Assembly: GCA_030432695.1 (NCBI GenBank)
Contig: JAUILN010000007.1
Span: 62,001 to 126,000, forward strand
Source: a bacterium
GTDB taxonomy: Bacteria; Planctomycetota; UBA1135; UBA2386
Direction of reading: 5' to 3'
DNA: 64,000 nucleotides
Of the stretch, positions 61,985-64,000 are shown piece by piece; position 1 is the first letter of the stretch, and each line of letters begins with the position of its first letter. The position numbers were made by a program, and so were the translations under genes. The notes beneath the pieces are model-generated. The model was not told where the DNA came from and made no database searches. It was given only the letters and a program-made list of their open reading frames with translations.

Positions 61985-63157
61985 ATGCTCGGCGATCGTT
62001 CGCTGTTCACCGATCTCGAATCGCGCGTCTACTTCAACCACGCGGCGATGTCCCCGCCCTCGCGACCGGTCAGGGACGCGATCGGCACGGCACTCGAGAG
62101 CTACGCCCGCCGCGGGGTGGCCGCCTGGCCGGAGTGGATGGAACAGCGCGACCGGCTCCGCGGCCGGATCGCCGGGCTCCTCGGCGCCGCGGCCGACGAC
62201 GTCGCGCTGGTTCCCAACACCTCTGCGGGAGTGCTCGACATCGCCTGGTCGATCCGTTGGCGACCGGGAGACCGGATCCTGGTGTTCGAGGGCGACTTCC
62301 CCAGCAACGTGACTCCCTGGCAGCGGGTCGCCGCGCGTTGCGGCGTCGAATTGCAGTTCCTGGACCGTGCCGACCTGCGCGACGAGGAGGGCCTCGCACG
62401 CATCGAGGCGCGCATCGCCGCGGGCTGTCGCCTCCTCGCGGTGAGCGCCGTGGAGTTCCAGACCGGATTCCGGAGCCCGCTGCAGCGCCTGGGCGAGGCC
62501 GTGCACGCCGCGGGAGGCGAGTTGTTCGTCGACGGTATCCAGGCCCTCGGCGCGGTCCCGCTCGACGTGCACGCGGAGGGGATCGACTACCTCGCCGCCG
62601 GCGGCCACAAGTGGCTCATGGGGGTCGAGGGTACCGGCATGCTGTATGTGGCTCCCAGCGCCCGCCATCACCTCGACCCGGCGTACGTGAGCTGGCTGAG
62701 CCACGAAGACGGTGCGCGCTTCCTCTTCGGGGAGACCGGCCAGCTACGCCATGATCGCCCGCTGCGCCGCGACGCCGCGGTGTTCGAAGGTGGCGTCAAC
62801 AACTCGATCGGCTACGCCGGACTCGAGGCGGCGGTGGCGATCCTGCAGCGCCTCGGCGTGGCGAACATCCACGACCACGTGCAGACGATCCTGGACCGGA
62901 TCGAGGTTGCGTTCGTCGAACGGGGGTTCCGCAGCGCGCGCTCTACCGATCCCGCACAGCGCTCCTGCATCCTGTCGCTCACACCGCCGCGCGGCATCGA
63001 CCTGGCGGCGATGCAAGTGGCCCTCGCCGACCAGGGCATCGCGACGGCGACGCCCGACGGCTACCTGCGTCTCTCCCCGCACTGGCCCAACGACGTCGGA
63101 CAGGTCCGGGATCTCGTCACGGTGCTCGACGTGGTGCTGGTCGAGCTGCAGGAGTGA
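61985..63157 (+). CDS. Class V aminotransferase / cysteine-desulfurase-like PLP enzyme
   Basis: 390 residues. Features are the N-terminal VYFNHAAMSPPSRPVRDAI, NTSAGVLDIAWSIRWRPGDRILVFEGDFPSN, D183 in FVDGIQALGAVPLDV (cofactor pyridine nitrogen) and K209 in LAAGGHKWLMGVEGTGMLYV (Schiff base). The family includes SufS/NifS-like desulfurases, kynureninase-like and isopenicillin-epimerase-like enzymes. The typical SufS catalytic-Cys loop is not evident, so a lyase or epimerase role is as likely as desulfuration. ATG 61985 gives a normal family N-terminus. No adjacent Fe-S assembly genes are seen. Confidence 0.92.
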   Translation: MLGDRSLFTDLESRVYFNHAAMSPPSRPVRDAIGTALESYARRGVAAWPEWMEQRDRLRGRIAGLLGAAADDVALVPNTSAGVLDIAWSIRWRPGDRILVFEGDFPSNVTPWQRVAARCGVELQFLDRADLRDEEGLARIEARIAAGCRLLAVSAVEFQTGFRSPLQRLGEAVHAAGGELFVDGIQALGAVPLDVHAEGIDYLAAGGHKWLMGVEGTGMLYVAPSARHHLDPAYVSWLSHEDGARFLFGETGQLRHDRPLRRDAAVFEGGVNNSIGYAGLEAAVAILQRLGVANIHDHVQTILDRIEVAFVERGFRSARSTDPAQRSCILSLTPPRGIDLAAMQVALADQGIATATPDGYLRLSPHWPNDVGQVRDLVTVLDVVLVELQE

Positions 63158-63170
63158 CGACAACCGAGGA

Positions 63171-63701
63171 TCAGCGCTGCTCGCCGAGCATCTCGACGAC
63201 CTTCGGCTCCAGCCGCGTCATCCCACAGTCCCGACCGAGCTGGAGCGCGGCCGCGTCGTCCACGCCCTCCAGCCACGCCGCGCGCAGCGCCAGCAGGCTG
63301 CCGACCCGGTTGGAGCTGCCGCAGTAGACCAACACCGGGCCGTCCACTCCGGCGCATGCCGCGTCCAGTGCGTCGACATTCTCACGCGTGATCCCGTCGG
63401 CTCCGGCGACCGGGATGCGCACGAAGTCGATCCCCAGCGCGCCCGCCTGCGTCTCCTCCCAACCGGTCCCATCCTCGTCGGCCTCCCGGAGGCAGACGAC
63501 CTTAGTGACCCCTACGCCCGGGAGCGCTGCGAACTGCTCCTCGCTCGGCTGCCCCGCCGTATAGACGCTCGCCATCGGCGTCGCCGAACGACGGATGCCG
63601 AGCGCCTGGAAGGCCTCCGGGTCGGCCGGGTTCGGACCGGAGGCACAGGCCGTCGTGGCAATGGCGAGGAAGAGAGCAACCAGAGCGCTGCGCAGGTTCA
63701 T
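63171..63701 (-). CDS. Lipoprotein with DUF442 / beta-lactamase-hydrolase-like phosphatase domain
   Basis: 176 residues from ATG 63701. Signal peptide II: LVALFLAIATTACAS gives an acylated Cys. The domain begins ATPMASVYTAGQPSEEQFAAL and ends in the phosphatase-like loop VLVYCGSSNRVGSLLALRAAWLEG, i.e. a C-x4-R P-loop as in the DUF442 branch of the dual-specificity phosphatase superfamily. VCLREADEDGTGWE contains the region of the general-acid Asp. It may hydrolyse a phosphoester in the periplasm; the physiological substrate is unknown. Located 13 nt from the convergent aminotransferase-like gene. Confidence 0.87.
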   Translation of the reverse strand: MNLRSALVALFLAIATTACASGPNPADPEAFQALGIRRSATPMASVYTAGQPSEEQFAALPGVGVTKVVCLREADEDGTGWEETQAGALGIDFVRIPVAGADGITRENVDALDAACAGVDGPVLVYCGSSNRVGSLLALRAAWLEGVDDAAALQLGRDCGMTRLEPKVVEMLGEQR

Positions 63702-63742
63702 GCGTCCATTCTGCCCGGGCGCACCTGCGCCGCCACGACGAA

Positions 63743-64000
63743 TCACCCCGTCGCCGCGTCCCGCCGCGACTCCAAAGCATCGCGCACGAGCCGCATGTGC
63801 ATGCGCAGGTTGTAGAGCTCCTCGGCATACGACAACGGCACCTTGACGGTGTTGATGTCGCGCTCCACCTCGTCGAGTCTGCTCAACGCGACCGCGTAGC
63901 CGGCGGAATCGTCCTGCGCCCTCACCATGGCCTCGATCCGCATCACCTCGCCGTACCACTTGTAGATCCGCGAGCGGATCCGCCAGCGGTAGGCCGGCGG
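63743..64000 (-). CDS. C-terminal fragment of a TAXI-family TRAP transporter solute receptor (cut by window edge)
   Basis: About 85 codons remain before the stop at 63743. The sequence PAYRWRIRSRIYKWYGEVMRIEAMV, then SRLDEVERDINTVKVPLSYAEELYNLRMHMRLVRDALESRR matches the tail seen after the periplasmic-binding domain of many TAXI-type TRAP receptors, which bind carboxylates. The binding domain itself is outside the window, so the call depends on this tail alone. It is upstream of and codirectional with the phosphatase-like lipoprotein (41-nt gap). Internal starts near 63946 are not true starts. Confidence 0.7.
   Translation of the reverse strand, partial: PPAYRWRIRSRIYKWYGEVMRIEAMVRAQDDSAGYAVALSRLDEVERDINTVKVPLSYAEELYNLRMHMRLVRDALESRRDAATG

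Noticed and set aside
1..64000. CRISPR array, tRNA or rRNA genes, integrase or transposase genes
   Set aside because: No regularly spaced repeats of CRISPR type, no cloverleaf-like sequence with a T-arm, no rRNA-like sequence and no recombinase motifs were found on reading. A covariance-model scan would be needed to exclude a degenerate tRNA.

Overview
The window is about 64 kb of very GC-rich bacterial chromosome, densely coded on both strands. No rRNA, tRNA, CRISPR array, transposase or phage gene is visible. The gene content suggests a deep-branching member of the Planctomycetota. It has a Hanks-type Ser/Thr kinase with an N-terminal helical segment, two ECF sigma factors, and many secreted giant or repeat proteins (FG-GAP, LamG, HEAT, beta-helix, carboxypeptidase-regulatory-like). 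Several secreted proteins share a C-terminal module resembling one common in some deep-branching planctomycetes. The lineage is inferred from gene content only; no marker phylogeny was possible.

Layout. 1-15.5 kb: a truncated kinase, secreted proteins of unknown role, a methanethiol S-methyltransferase (mddA), an ECF sigma factor, an FG-GAP propeller protein, a DoxX-DinB gene pair, a DedA/ATP-grasp fusion, a secreted M28 peptidase, a LamG protein and a pentapeptide-repeat protein. 15.7-20.4 kb: a voltage-gated K+ channel with a zinc ribbon, the electron transfer flavoprotein genes etfB-etfA, and a Gly-rich HEAT-like secreted protein. 20.4-35.1 kb: a carboxypeptidase-regulatory-like gene with an apparent 5' frameshift, a 111-bp tandem repeat containing hairpins, then five full-length paralogues of 811-849 residues in one minus-strand array. 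Three of the four junctions in that array are 4-nt start/stop overlaps and the fourth gap is 12 nt. I regard it as the most striking and least explained object in the window.

35.2-43.5 kb: an envelope polysaccharide neighbourhood with wecB, a GT4-like glycosyltransferase, a Wzx-like flippase, a PLP decarboxylase and a beta-helix protein. It also holds the second member of a Cys-rich secreted family whose first member is at 4.5-5.8 kb. 43.5-48.6 kb: a lipoprotein, then prfB-purH-(unknown)-yggS in one direction; prfB carries the classic +1 programmed frameshift. 49-54 kb: a polytopic membrane protein, an M1 metallopeptidase, a small Fis-type regulator and an auto-adhesin-like lipoprotein with a textbook intrinsic terminator. 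54-64 kb: a zinc-ribbon/transmembrane/retropepsin fusion, a sigma/anti-sigma pair, a rhomboid protease, a LamG-esterase fusion, Dps, a class V aminotransferase-like enzyme, a DUF442-like phosphatase lipoprotein and the 3' end of a TAXI-family TRAP receptor gene.

Housekeeping genes (prfB, purH, yggS, etfAB) are interleaved with cell-surface and secreted functions. Most surface genes have no recognisable biochemical role, and for these I describe only architecture.
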